DNA from: Candidatus Aminicenantota bacterium
Lineage (GTDB): Bacteria; Acidobacteriota; Aminicenantia; Aminicenantales; UBA8522
Direction: 5' to 3'
Length of the DNA: 64,000 nucleotides
Assembly: GCA_017886205.1 (NCBI GenBank)
Contig: JAFNEO010000012.1
Coordinates: forward strand, 68,482 to 132,481
Made by a program: the position numbers and the translations under genes
Notes under the pieces: model-generated
Database searches by the model: none
What the model was told of the DNA's origin: nothing
Seen by the model: only the letters and a program-made list of their open reading frames with translations
Part shown: one piece after another, positions 41,851 through 49,874 of the stretch
How the letters are laid out: each line of letters begins with the position of its first letter
Numbering within the stretch: the stretch's first letter is position 1

Positions 41851-42809
41851 GAAGGAAAACTTTCTGCGGCGGGATCGATGTCGGCGGGACAAAGATATCG
41901 GCCGCTCTGTTCACGTCCCAAGGCAAGATGTTGGGCCGGAGGAGGGTCCCGATCGATAAAGGGTCGGTGGAAAAACCGGTACGCCAGGTCATCGGTCTCA
42001 TCCGGAGTCTTGAAGGCAGGGTCCGACAACAGGGGGGTGATCTGTGCGCCATCGGCATCTGCATTCCCGGGGTCGTCTTTTCCCGGAGCGGCCGGGTCTG
42101 GGCGCCCAACATCCCAGGATGGGACCGGTTTCCGCTCCGCCCGCGGCTGGCGATGAAGACGAAAACGCCGCTGGTCATGGACAGCGACCGGAGCGCCTAC
42201 GTGCTGGGCGAACAGTGGTGCGGCGCCGCCAGGGGCAAGAAGGACGTGGTCTTCCTGGCTGTCGGCACGGGAATCGGAGCCGGCCTCCTTTCGGGCGGAA
42301 GACTCATCCGGGGCAGCCGGGACATCGCCGGGGCGGTCGGCTGGTTCGGCCTCGACCCGCGCTTTAGGAACGAGTATGCAGCCATGGGCTGTTTCGAGGC
42401 GGAAGCCTCGGGAGGGTCGATCGGCCGCAAGGCCAGGGAGCTCCTGGATGCCGGGGAGCCATCCTCGATGCTGGCGATAGTGAAAGGCAGGGCCGAGCGT
42501 GTAACCGCCCTGACCGTCGTCGAATCCGCCCGGGCGGGAGACGCTCTGGCCTGTCATATCCTGGATGCGGCTGTTATCTATCTGGCGATGGGCATCGCCA
42601 ACATCGTCAGCATCCTGAACCCAGAGATGATCGTCCTGGGCGGGGGCTTGTTTCAGGCATCGGACCTCCTGCTCGAGCCGATCCGGAAAGAATTCAAGAG
42701 GTGGGCTCAGCCCCTGGCCGCGAAGACAGTCCGCATCGAAGTGTCCGCATTGGGAGAAGACACGGGACTCTTCGGCGCCGCCAAGCTCGCCTGGGATCGT
42801 TTCGGATGA
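41847..42809 (+). CDS. ROK-family sugar kinase
   Basis: 320 residues. GIDVGGTKISAALF binds ATP phosphate, DSDRSAYVLGE carries the probable catalytic Asp, VGTGIGAGLLSGGRL and LNPEMIVLGGG are typical ROK blocks. The ROK zinc motif is reduced to GCFEAEASG (first Cys pair missing), and the usual GEIGH is AVGWFGL, so substrate contacts differ from classical glucokinases. It overlaps the GH42 gene by ATGA and precedes the SIS protein, so it probably phosphorylates a monosaccharide released by the cluster, GlcNAc or mannose being likely candidates. Confidence 0.87.
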   Translation: MRRKTFCGGIDVGGTKISAALFTSQGKMLGRRRVPIDKGSVEKPVRQVIGLIRSLEGRVRQQGGDLCAIGICIPGVVFSRSGRVWAPNIPGWDRFPLRPRLAMKTKTPLVMDSDRSAYVLGEQWCGAARGKKDVVFLAVGTGIGAGLLSGGRLIRGSRDIAGAVGWFGLDPRFRNEYAAMGCFEAEASGGSIGRKARELLDAGEPSSMLAIVKGRAERVTALTVVESARAGDALACHILDAAVIYLAMGIANIVSILNPEMIVLGGGLFQASDLLLEPIRKEFKRWAQPLAAKTVRIEVSALGEDTGLFGAAKLAWDRFG

Positions 42810-42836
42810 AGACAGAAAAGTGAATGGAGGTTTGGA

Positions 42837-43625
42837 ATGTCGTCTTTCGAATATCTCAACAAGATTCAGGGCATCATCGAGACGATTAAAAAAAAGGAAC
42901 TGAAAAACATTCAAGCGGCGGGGAGGATCATGGCCCGGTCGGTCGAACGCGGCGGAAGGATCTATGCCTACGGGACCGGCCATTCCGTGATTCCGGTCCT
43001 GGACCTTTATCCCCGCTACGGGAGTTTTGTCGGGTTCTACCCGCTGTATGACCCGCGGCTGATGTGGTTCAACGTCATCGGCCCGGGCGGGGCGCGTGAA
43101 CTCTTGTGGCTCGAGAGACGCGAAGGGTACGCCAAGATCTTCCTGGAGAGCTATCAGCTCGAGCCCCGGGATTGTCTGATCGCTTTCTCCCACGGCGGAC
43201 TGAACTCGGCCGCGATCGAGGTCGCCATCGAGGCCAAAACCAAAGGACTCAAGGTTATCACCGTTTCGTCCCACGCCAACCGGAAGATCTCGAAGCCACG
43301 CCATACCTCGGGCCAATTCCTTTCCGACCTGGCCGATGTGTCCATCGACAACTGCACACCCCACGAGGACGCGCTGGTCGGCGTCGGGCAGAGGGAAAAG
43401 GTAGCCGCCGGCTCGACGGTGGCCGCGGTCGCCATCGCCATGGCGCTCGTCGCCGAGGCGGGAGCGCTCCTGGCCAAAAAGAAGAAGCTCCCCCCGACCT
43501 TCGTTTCGCCGAATGTCCAGGGTGTCCCCAAAGGGCATATGGACAAGGTCTACGAGGCCTTTTCGGAGTTCTATTACGCCCGGCCGTGGAAGGTCCCGGG
43601 CCGGCGGCCGGCGCCGAAAAGATGA
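42837..43625 (+). CDS. SIS-domain sugar-phosphate isomerase-like protein
   Basis: 262 residues. GRIYAYGTGHSVIPVLDLYPRYGSFVGFYPL and CLIAFSHGGLNSAAIEVAIEAKTKGLKVITVSS give the SIS fold; ADVSIDNCTPHEDALV and VGQREKVAAGSTVAAVAIAMALV match the UPF0309/AgaS-like sugar isomerase group. These bind phosphosugars; some remove lactyl or amino groups or isomerise aldose and ketose phosphates. GGAGG lies 7 bases upstream. It sits between the kinase and a sugar transporter, so it should act on the kinase product. Exact reaction unknown. Confidence 0.85.
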   Translation: MSSFEYLNKIQGIIETIKKKELKNIQAAGRIMARSVERGGRIYAYGTGHSVIPVLDLYPRYGSFVGFYPLYDPRLMWFNVIGPGGARELLWLERREGYAKIFLESYQLEPRDCLIAFSHGGLNSAAIEVAIEAKTKGLKVITVSSHANRKISKPRHTSGQFLSDLADVSIDNCTPHEDALVGVGQREKVAAGSTVAAVAIAMALVAEAGALLAKKKKLPPTFVSPNVQGVPKGHMDKVYEAFSEFYYARPWKVPGRRPAPKR

Positions 43626-43732
43626 CAAGTCGGAGGCGAGTTCCAGGATGTCAGGAACAGCACTTATTAAATATCAGTATATTACAATTCTTATAAAACA
43701 CATCGATTTAGTCGGGTATCGGTGAGGGCGCT

Positions 43733-44953
43733 ATGGAGCGAAAGAAAGAACCGCGAAAAACGGCGCCGGCCGGAGTCCGCAGCTTGATGTTCTCCGCCTG
43801 GGCCGGAATCTTCGTCTTCGGAATTGTTATGGCCATCCTGGGCGCCATCCTGCCGTCGCTCTTCGAGCGCATCCAGTTCAGCAAGAGTGAGGCCGGTAAT
43901 CTCTTTTTTTTCATGAACCTGGCCATGCTCGGTATGTCGATCGTCTTCGGGCCGGTCGTCGACCGCTTCGGCTACCGGATCTTCCTGGCTGTGTGCTGCC
44001 TGCTCGTCGTCGTTTCATTTTTTTTGTTCACCATCGCGCCGACCTACTCTCTTCTTATGACGGCGGCCCTGCTCCTCGGCGTCGGAGGAGGGGGGCTCAA
44101 CGGGGGCTCCAACGCCCTGACCAGCGACCTCAACCCCCAGAGCCGGGGCGCGGCGCTGAATCTCTTGGGGATTTTCTTCGGTTTCGGGGCGCTGCTCATC
44201 CCCTTCCTTATCGGGACCCTGCTCGGGATCCTGGGGCTCAACATCATCCTAGTCGTCGCCACCGTCCTCAGTCTGATCCCGTTCGCCTTCTTCCTCCGGC
44301 TGCGCTTTCCCGCGGCCAAGCAAGCTCAAGGTTTTCCGCTGGGCCGGGCGGCCAAGGTGATCGGGCATCCGCTGCTCTGGCTGTGCGGATTCCTGCTCTT
44401 CTTCCAGTCCGGAAACGAGTTCACGGTCGGGGGCTGGATCTCCACCTACCTCAACGAGAATTTCCGCTTTCCTCCGATGTCCGCCTCTCTTGTCTTGGCC
44501 GGATACTGGGGAGCGATGATGGTCGGGAGGCTCGTCGTCTCCAAGAAGCTGGTCAGGGTCTGGAAGAATGAGACCCTGATCCTGTCCAGCGCGGTACTGG
44601 CCCTGGCCGGCACCACCGTCGTGGCCGCCGCGCCCTCTGGAATCCTGGCCGCGGTCGGTGTGGTCCTCACCGGGCTCGGGTTTGCCGCCATTTTCCCGAC
44701 GACCCTGGCCATCGCCGGCGAAGCTTTCTCCGAGCTCACCGGGACGGCCTTCAGCGTCATCTTCATGATCGCCCTGGCGGGCGGGATGACTGCCCCCTGG
44801 CTCGCAGGGAAGGTAGCCAATGCCTCCGGTCTTCGCTCAGGGTTCATCATTCCGGTCGTGGGCTGCGCGATGATCATCCTGATCCTTCTCCTGATCAAGC
44901 GCTTGGGAAAAAGCCGGAGTGATAGGGGTCAGGTCTCAACAATCAACAAATAA
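43733..44953 (+). CDS. MFS transporter, probable sugar uptake
   Basis: 406 residues, 12 membrane segments. The motif-A loop reads FGPVVDRFGYRIFL and the sequence resembles the FucP-like and YfkF/YbjJ-like sugar and metabolite MFS proteins. GAGGG precedes the ATG. Between the SIS and NagA genes, import of GlcNAc, mannose or a short oligosaccharide is the likely role. The last codons (DRGQVSTINK) run into a GGGGTCAGGTCTCAACAATC-type stretch that looks like intergenic repeat sequence, so the natural C-terminus may have been altered. Confidence 0.87.
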   Translation: MERKKEPRKTAPAGVRSLMFSAWAGIFVFGIVMAILGAILPSLFERIQFSKSEAGNLFFFMNLAMLGMSIVFGPVVDRFGYRIFLAVCCLLVVVSFFLFTIAPTYSLLMTAALLLGVGGGGLNGGSNALTSDLNPQSRGAALNLLGIFFGFGALLIPFLIGTLLGILGLNIILVVATVLSLIPFAFFLRLRFPAAKQAQGFPLGRAAKVIGHPLLWLCGFLLFFQSGNEFTVGGWISTYLNENFRFPPMSASLVLAGYWGAMMVGRLVVSKKLVRVWKNETLILSSAVLALAGTTVVAAAPSGILAAVGVVLTGLGFAAIFPTTLAIAGEAFSELTGTAFSVIFMIALAGGMTAPWLAGKVANASGLRSGFIIPVVGCAMIILILLLIKRLGKSRSDRGQVSTINK

Positions 44954-45080
44954 ACCGTGTGCTTCTCTATTGATTATCTTCTCTCGCTCCTCGCCCACGA
45001 ATTCCCGTTTGACTGTTGTTTTTCGAGATTTCAGGGATAGAATATATCCGACGGGGAAATCTTAAATGGAAGGTTGTTCT

Positions 45081-46241
45081 ATGGATAAAATTGCCTTCAT
45101 GGGGAATATCGTGCTCCCGGATCGAGTCTTGGAGGGAGGCATTGTGATCGTCGAGGAGGAAAAAATCGCCGGCGTTTTTCCCAAGGATCAGTTGCCGCCG
45201 TTGGAAGGAATGGTCCGCCATAATTACGGCGCCAGTTATATTACTCCCGGGTTCATCGACCTCCATCTCCACGGCGCTATGGGAAGAGATGTCATGGACG
45301 GCACCGACGAGAGCCTGGGGGAAATCGCCGCCCATCAAGCTCGTTGCGGAGTCACCGGGTTTGTGCCGACCACGCTGGCGGCGCCTTTGTCGTCGATGAA
45401 GAATGCGGTGGACAGCATCAGGGCGGCGATGGCCGGGCCTCTTCGCTCTGAGATCCTGGCGGTCCATCTCGAGGCTCCATTCTTGAGCTTAAAAAAGAAA
45501 GGAGCGCAGAACCCTGAATTCATCAGGCCGGTTGACCCGGAGGCCATGAGTGCGATCCTGGAGTTTTGCGGCGGGCTCAAGACCATCATCACCGTCGCTC
45601 CCGAAGTCGGAGATAACCTGAGTTTTATCCCGGCTCTTAGAGACAGGGGGCTGCTCGTTTCGATCGGGCATTCGGATGCTTCCTACGACCTGGCGATCAA
45701 GAGCTTCGAGCAGGGCATCACCCACGCGACCCACCTCTACAACGCGATGAGCGGCTTCCTTCCGCGCGAGCCGGGCGTTATCGGCGCGGTCCTCGATTCC
45801 GACAGAGTGACGGCCGAGCTCATCGCCGACGGCATCCATGTCCATCCGGCGGCGCTGCGGCTGGCCGTCCGTCAGAAGGGAGTGGACAGAATCTGCCTGA
45901 TCACGGATAGCATGAATGCCGCGGGACTCGGTGACGGCGAATACGCGGTCGGAGGACTCGACGTCCTCGTCAAGGACGGACAGGCCCGGCTCAAAGACGG
46001 AGGCGCCCTCGCCGGAAGCGTCCTGACACTGAACAAGTCAGTGAGGAATATCCTTCAATGGACGGGCCTGCCCGTACCTCAAGCCGTGCGCATGGCCTCT
46101 CTGACTCCGGCCCGCGTCCTCGGCCTCGACCGCGAAATCGGAAGCCTGGAGGCAGGCAAGCTGGCCAACCTGGCGGTATTCGACAGAGATTTCAACGTCG
46201 TCGCCACAATTCTGCGCGGCCGTTCTGGTCTTCAGTTGTGA
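45081..46241 (+). CDS. nagA: N-acetylglucosamine-6-phosphate deacetylase
   Basis: Removes acetate from GlcNAc 6-phosphate, giving the substrate of NagB. 386 residues from the ATG at 45081 (GGAAGG upstream). The metal and active-site residues are in place: LHLH 61-64, Glu131 (HLEAPF, where Gly is more usual than Ala), His197 (GHSDAS), His218 (THLYNAMS) and Asp276 (TDSMNA). ADGIHVHP binds phosphate. It closes the GlcNAc cluster. The stop codon is followed within four bases by the last 13 codons of a lost GH116 gene, marking a recombination junction. Confidence 0.94.
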   Translation: MDKIAFMGNIVLPDRVLEGGIVIVEEEKIAGVFPKDQLPPLEGMVRHNYGASYITPGFIDLHLHGAMGRDVMDGTDESLGEIAAHQARCGVTGFVPTTLAAPLSSMKNAVDSIRAAMAGPLRSEILAVHLEAPFLSLKKKGAQNPEFIRPVDPEAMSAILEFCGGLKTIITVAPEVGDNLSFIPALRDRGLLVSIGHSDASYDLAIKSFEQGITHATHLYNAMSGFLPREPGVIGAVLDSDRVTAELIADGIHVHPAALRLAVRQKGVDRICLITDSMNAAGLGDGEYAVGGLDVLVKDGQARLKDGGALAGSVLTLNKSVRNILQWTGLPVPQAVRMASLTPARVLGLDREIGSLEAGKLANLAVFDRDFNVVATILRGRSGLQL

Positions 46242-46244
46242 GCG

Positions 46245-46286
46245 GTCCAGGCCCTCTATGAGTCGCGGTTGAAAATCATCCCCTAA
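46245..46286 (+). pseudogene. Remnant of the last 13 codons of a GH116 gene
   Basis: The sequence reads VQALYESRLKIIP and a stop. The intact GH116 gene downstream ends VWALYEALLKIIP and a stop at 56028. Ten of 13 residues agree, and the DNA identity continues past the stop (AAACGCTATC) up to the sulfatase-like gene in both places. It shows that a GH116 gene once stood here too, as in the second copy of the duplicated unit. Confidence 0.75.
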
Positions 46287-46322
46287 AACGCTATCGTTAT
46301 AATCCGGACTCGGAACGAGAAA

Positions 46323-48668
46323 ATGACGCGGAAAATAATCACGCTCCTCGTCGGCTGTCTGGCGGTCGGCGTTTGTCTCTGGCTCTTTTTGCGTCCGGAA
46401 AAAGACCCGATCCGCAGGGTCGCCAAGCTCTGGTCCAAGGTCGGCGTCGGCAAGCCGAACGTCATCCTGATCACGATGGATACGACGCGGGCCGACCACA
46501 TCGCCTGCTACGGCTATCCCGATGTGAAGACGCCCAACCTGGATGCTCTCGCCGGCCGAGGGGTTCTCTTCGAGCAGGCCGCCACTTCATCCCCGCTCAC
46601 CCTTCCCTCCCACTGTTCGATCATGACCGGTATGTACCCCACCTACCATGGCGTCCGGGTCAACGGGAACACGGCTCTGAGCGAAGAGCAGACAACCATC
46701 GCCGAGGTGCTCTCAGCCCAGGGCTACCGATGTGGGGCTTTCATCGGGGCCTTTGTCCTCGACGGGCGCTGGGGGCTCGAGCAAGGCTTCCAGCAGTTTG
46801 ACGATCAATTCGACCTGCAAAAATACAGGCATATTGACCTCGGGGCCGTTCAAAGACCGGGCAACGAGGTGATGGATGCGGCGCTGGCCTGGCTGGACGG
46901 GGAGAAGGCCAATCCCTTCTTCGCCTGGATCCATCTTTACGACCCGCACGCGCCCTATGAGCCGCCGGAGCCCTATTTTTCTGAATACAGCCGGCGGGGG
47001 GTAGTCGGCCAGTACGACGGCGAGATCGCCTTCATGGACGAACAGATCGGCCGGAGTATCGCCTGGCTGGAGAAGAACGGCCTGAGCAAGAACACCATCC
47101 TTGTCCTTATCGGAGATCATGGTGAGGGATTGGGGAGCCATGGCGAAGGAACTCACGGCTACTTCATCTACGACTATGCCGCCCACGTCCCGTTTATCAT
47201 TACGACGCCGCTTCAGGGTTTGCGGGGCGTCCGTGTTCCCTCACAGGTCCGAGGCGTGGATGTCTTTCCGACCATCCTCGGGCTCGTCGGGGTCGAGGTC
47301 CGGGCCGGAGTCCACGGCCGGTCGGTCATCCCGCTGATGTTCAAGCCGAAAACAAGGGACGAAGCTGCTGCCTACGGAGAATCCATGGCTCCCAACATCC
47401 AATTCGGCTGGAGCCCGCTTCAGTTCCTTCGCACGACTCAGTACAAATATATCGACGCCTCGAAGGCTGAGCTCTACGATATAACCCAGGACGCTGACGA
47501 ACAAACCAACCTCTACGGGGATCGTCCGAAGATCGCCCGGAGGATGAAAGCCGAGCTGGACCGGCTTGTGGCCGAAACGAGCAGGGGAGCTCCGGCTCCA
47601 CAGGCGGCCAATCTGGACAAGGAAACCGTAGAAAGGCTGGCTGCTCTCGGCTATATCGGAGCGCCGGTGGCGGCGAAAAAGTCTTCGGGCAGCGGCCCGC
47701 GGGCGTTGGCCGATCCTAAGGATAAGCTCCAGGTCTTTGTCTCTATCCAGCAGGCCGGGGAATTGATCATGAGAGATCAATATGCCCGGGCAGCAGAAAA
47801 CTTGGAAGCGGCCCTTCTGGATGATCCGACGATCCCGCAGGCGCTGCTGCAGCTGGCAACCTGTTATACCGAACTGGGCAGGATCGAAGACGCGAAAGAC
47901 AAACTGGATTCGGTCTTGAAAGATGACCCGGAGAATATCCAGGCGCTCATCAGTTTAGCGAATATCCTCCTCAGGGAAGGGAAGAAGGAAGACGTCCTCG
48001 CCCTCTGTAAACGGACTCTGTCTGTGGACGAGAGGAACGTCCAGGCCTACATGCTCATGGGAGAGATCTACATGGGCGAGCAAAAGCATGCCGAGGCCCT
48101 CCCATATTTGGAAAAGGCCGTTGAGATCCAGCCGAAGTTGACCCGGAACCGCCTCAACCTGGCCGCCTGTTTGGTGGGGGTGAAGCAATATGGCCGGGCC
48201 GAAACAATGTTGAAAGAAATCATCCGGGAATACCCGAAATCCTCCCGAGTCAGATATAATTTGGGGCTGCTCTATGAAGAACAGGGAAGGCTGGCGGAGG
48301 CCAGGACTGCCTATGCCGAAGAAGTCTCTGCCTTTCCTCGGGAATTCCAGGCCCGCTTCAATCTAGGGAAGGTCCTTTTTAAGCTTGGCGACAGGGCCGG
48401 ATACATGGAGAATATGCGGGAGGTGGTCAAGCTTGCTCCTCAGCAGGCGGAAGGATACCTGTTCCTCGCTCGCGGCCTGCTCCTTGAGCCGGCTCCGCTC
48501 GATGAAGTCCAGGCGCTGCTCGAAAAAGGGCTCTCCCTTGCCGAGACGTCCGAACTCAAAGCCCTCGGCTACTATCTCTTGGCTGATTTCTATGATCGGA
48601 GACGTCAACCGGAAAAGATGAATGAGGCTTTGCGAATGGCCAAGTCATATGAGGCGAAAAAGGAGTGA
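46323..48668 (+). CDS. Sulfatase-like (alkaline phosphatase superfamily) protein with C-terminal TPRs, copy 1
   Basis: 781 residues. An N-terminal anchor (IITLLVGCLAVGVCLWLFL) is followed by the catalytic domain: metal Asp53 in ITMDTTRADH, the nucleophile loop PLTLPSHCSIMTG, and GDHGEGLGSHGEGTHG for the second set of metal ligands. At the position of the formylglycine Cys/Ser in true sulfatases (C/S-x-P-x-R) stands Thr93, and His replaces the Arg, so phosphodiester or phosphotransfer chemistry is at least as likely as sulfate release. Residues about 465-775 are TPRs. The enzyme domain should face the periplasm. No clear ribosome binding site. The stop is three bases before the next gene. A paralog lies at 56066. 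Confidence 0.87.
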   Translation: MTRKIITLLVGCLAVGVCLWLFLRPEKDPIRRVAKLWSKVGVGKPNVILITMDTTRADHIACYGYPDVKTPNLDALAGRGVLFEQAATSSPLTLPSHCSIMTGMYPTYHGVRVNGNTALSEEQTTIAEVLSAQGYRCGAFIGAFVLDGRWGLEQGFQQFDDQFDLQKYRHIDLGAVQRPGNEVMDAALAWLDGEKANPFFAWIHLYDPHAPYEPPEPYFSEYSRRGVVGQYDGEIAFMDEQIGRSIAWLEKNGLSKNTILVLIGDHGEGLGSHGEGTHGYFIYDYAAHVPFIITTPLQGLRGVRVPSQVRGVDVFPTILGLVGVEVRAGVHGRSVIPLMFKPKTRDEAAAYGESMAPNIQFGWSPLQFLRTTQYKYIDASKAELYDITQDADEQTNLYGDRPKIARRMKAELDRLVAETSRGAPAPQAANLDKETVERLAALGYIGAPVAAKKSSGSGPRALADPKDKLQVFVSIQQAGELIMRDQYARAAENLEAALLDDPTIPQALLQLATCYTELGRIEDAKDKLDSVLKDDPENIQALISLANILLREGKKEDVLALCKRTLSVDERNVQAYMLMGEIYMGEQKHAEALPYLEKAVEIQPKLTRNRLNLAACLVGVKQYGRAETMLKEIIREYPKSSRVRYNLGLLYEEQGRLAEARTAYAEEVSAFPREFQARFNLGKVLFKLGDRAGYMENMREVVKLAPQQAEGYLFLARGLLLEPAPLDEVQALLEKGLSLAETSELKALGYYLLADFYDRRRQPEKMNEALRMAKSYEAKKE

Positions 48669-48671
48669 ATC

Positions 48672-49631
48672 ATGGAGGCTCGAAACGGTATTCTTCTCAG
48701 CATATTCATTTTATTGATCGGGCTGGTCTTGGCCCTGCCCGGCTCCGGCCAGTACCGCGAATACTATCTTTATGGAAAAGTCCTGGACATGCAGAAGAAT
48801 CCTCTTGAGGGGGTCGAAATCACCGTCCGGGACGTCCTCTCCAACCGCAGTTACACCATCGAGACGAAAAGGGACGGCGAGTTTAAATTCGCCGGTTTGC
48901 CTCATGGGACCTACCGGGTCGTTTTCAAGAAAGAAGGCTATGCCGAGAAAGCTGATGAATGGAAATACGCGACTCCTCAAGATACCATGCAGAAAATCGA
49001 GATCCCGGCCATCGTGCTCCTTTCCCGGGCTCAGGCCCAAGAACAGGCGCAGGTGAAAGAAATGGAGGGAATCTTCAAAGAAGCGGTCGAAAAAATCAAG
49101 CAGGGGGATTATGACGGCGCCATCGCGTTTTTAAAAGATGTATTGGCCAAGAACCCCAAGGATTCCAACGCCTTCTACCTGATCGGGATGAGTTATGCCA
49201 GGAAAAAGATGTATCCGGAGGCGATCGAGGCCTTGACTCAGGTCACTCAATTGGCTCCGCAGTTCCCTCCGGCCTACTTTGAGCTGGGAGTTTGCTATCA
49301 GCAACAAAACGACCTTAACAAAGCCCTCGCGTATTACCAGAAGAACCTGGACCTGGATCCGACGAATGTGGAGGGTGTTTATAATTCGGGGCTTATTCTT
49401 TTCGGGCTGAATCGCGTCGACGAAGCGCTCGCCCGTTTTGAAAAGGCGTTGAGCCTGAAACCGGATGATCCGGCCTTTCTGGAGATGGCCGGCCGCTGCT
49501 ATATCCACCAGGCCGATTTTGAAAAAGCCATCGAATGTCTGGAGAAAGCGAGGGCCGGATATGCCGACCAGGAAAAGGTGAGGTTTCTTGATGACCTCAT
49601 CGCCAAACTCAAGGAACAGATAAAAAAATAG
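48672..49631 (+). CDS. Exported carboxypeptidase-regulatory-like/TPR protein, copy 1
   Basis: 319 residues. A signal peptide (LLSIFILLIGLVLALPGSGQ) precedes a beta-sandwich of the carboxypeptidase regulatory type (YYLYGKVLDMQKNPLEGVEITVRDV to HGTYRVVFKKEGY, about 30-95). After a helical linker come about five TPRs (140-310). The ribosome binding site AAAGGAG is inside the end of the sulfatase-like gene, so the two are translated together. The same beta-sandwich starts the TonB receptor encoded next, which suggests the three proteins work together at the cell envelope. The paralog at 58409 is similar along its whole length. Confidence 0.85.
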   Translation: MEARNGILLSIFILLIGLVLALPGSGQYREYYLYGKVLDMQKNPLEGVEITVRDVLSNRSYTIETKRDGEFKFAGLPHGTYRVVFKKEGYAEKADEWKYATPQDTMQKIEIPAIVLLSRAQAQEQAQVKEMEGIFKEAVEKIKQGDYDGAIAFLKDVLAKNPKDSNAFYLIGMSYARKKMYPEAIEALTQVTQLAPQFPPAYFELGVCYQQQNDLNKALAYYQKNLDLDPTNVEGVYNSGLILFGLNRVDEALARFEKALSLKPDDPAFLEMAGRCYIHQADFEKAIECLEKARAGYADQEKVRFLDDLIAKLKEQIKK

Positions 49632-49668
49632 CGGGCCACAAGACTCGTGAACGAATGTGAACGAGAGC

Positions 49669-49697
49669 TTGACAAGAGAGAGCCAAAGTAATAAATA
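49669..49697 (+). promoter_or_regulatory. Predicted promoter of TonB receptor gene, copy 1
   Basis: TTGACA 49669-49674, 17-base spacer, TAAATA 49692-49697. It leaves a leader of about 170 bases before the receptor start. The same arrangement precedes the second receptor (59396-59424), so it is a conserved part of the unit. Confidence 0.6.
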
Positions 49698-49874
49698 TTT
49701 TTTGTGAGTCTGCGGTGGGATCTACCATCAGAAGAGAGGAATAAATCTGCTGAAAATGCTCACTTGAAGGTGGAATCGAGAGAAGCGTACAGAAAACAGG
49801 GTTTGGGGAAATTCTCCCGGATTCACGGGAGGGGAGAGGCCTTCTGGCCAGAACAAAAATCGGAAGGAGGGGAA

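Noticed and set aside
39721-43628. Minus-strand open frames of 535 and 619 codons
   Set aside because: Antisense to GH42, ROK and SIS genes that overlap or abut as an operon; no protein features.
43647-43724. 25-codon frame before the sugar MFS gene
   Set aside because: No ribosome binding site and AT-rich chance sequence; more likely promoter region.
49698-49874. Riboswitch in the TonB receptor leader
   Set aside because: The leader is long but I could not recognise any known riboswitch core by eye; kept only as an observation on the conserved leader.
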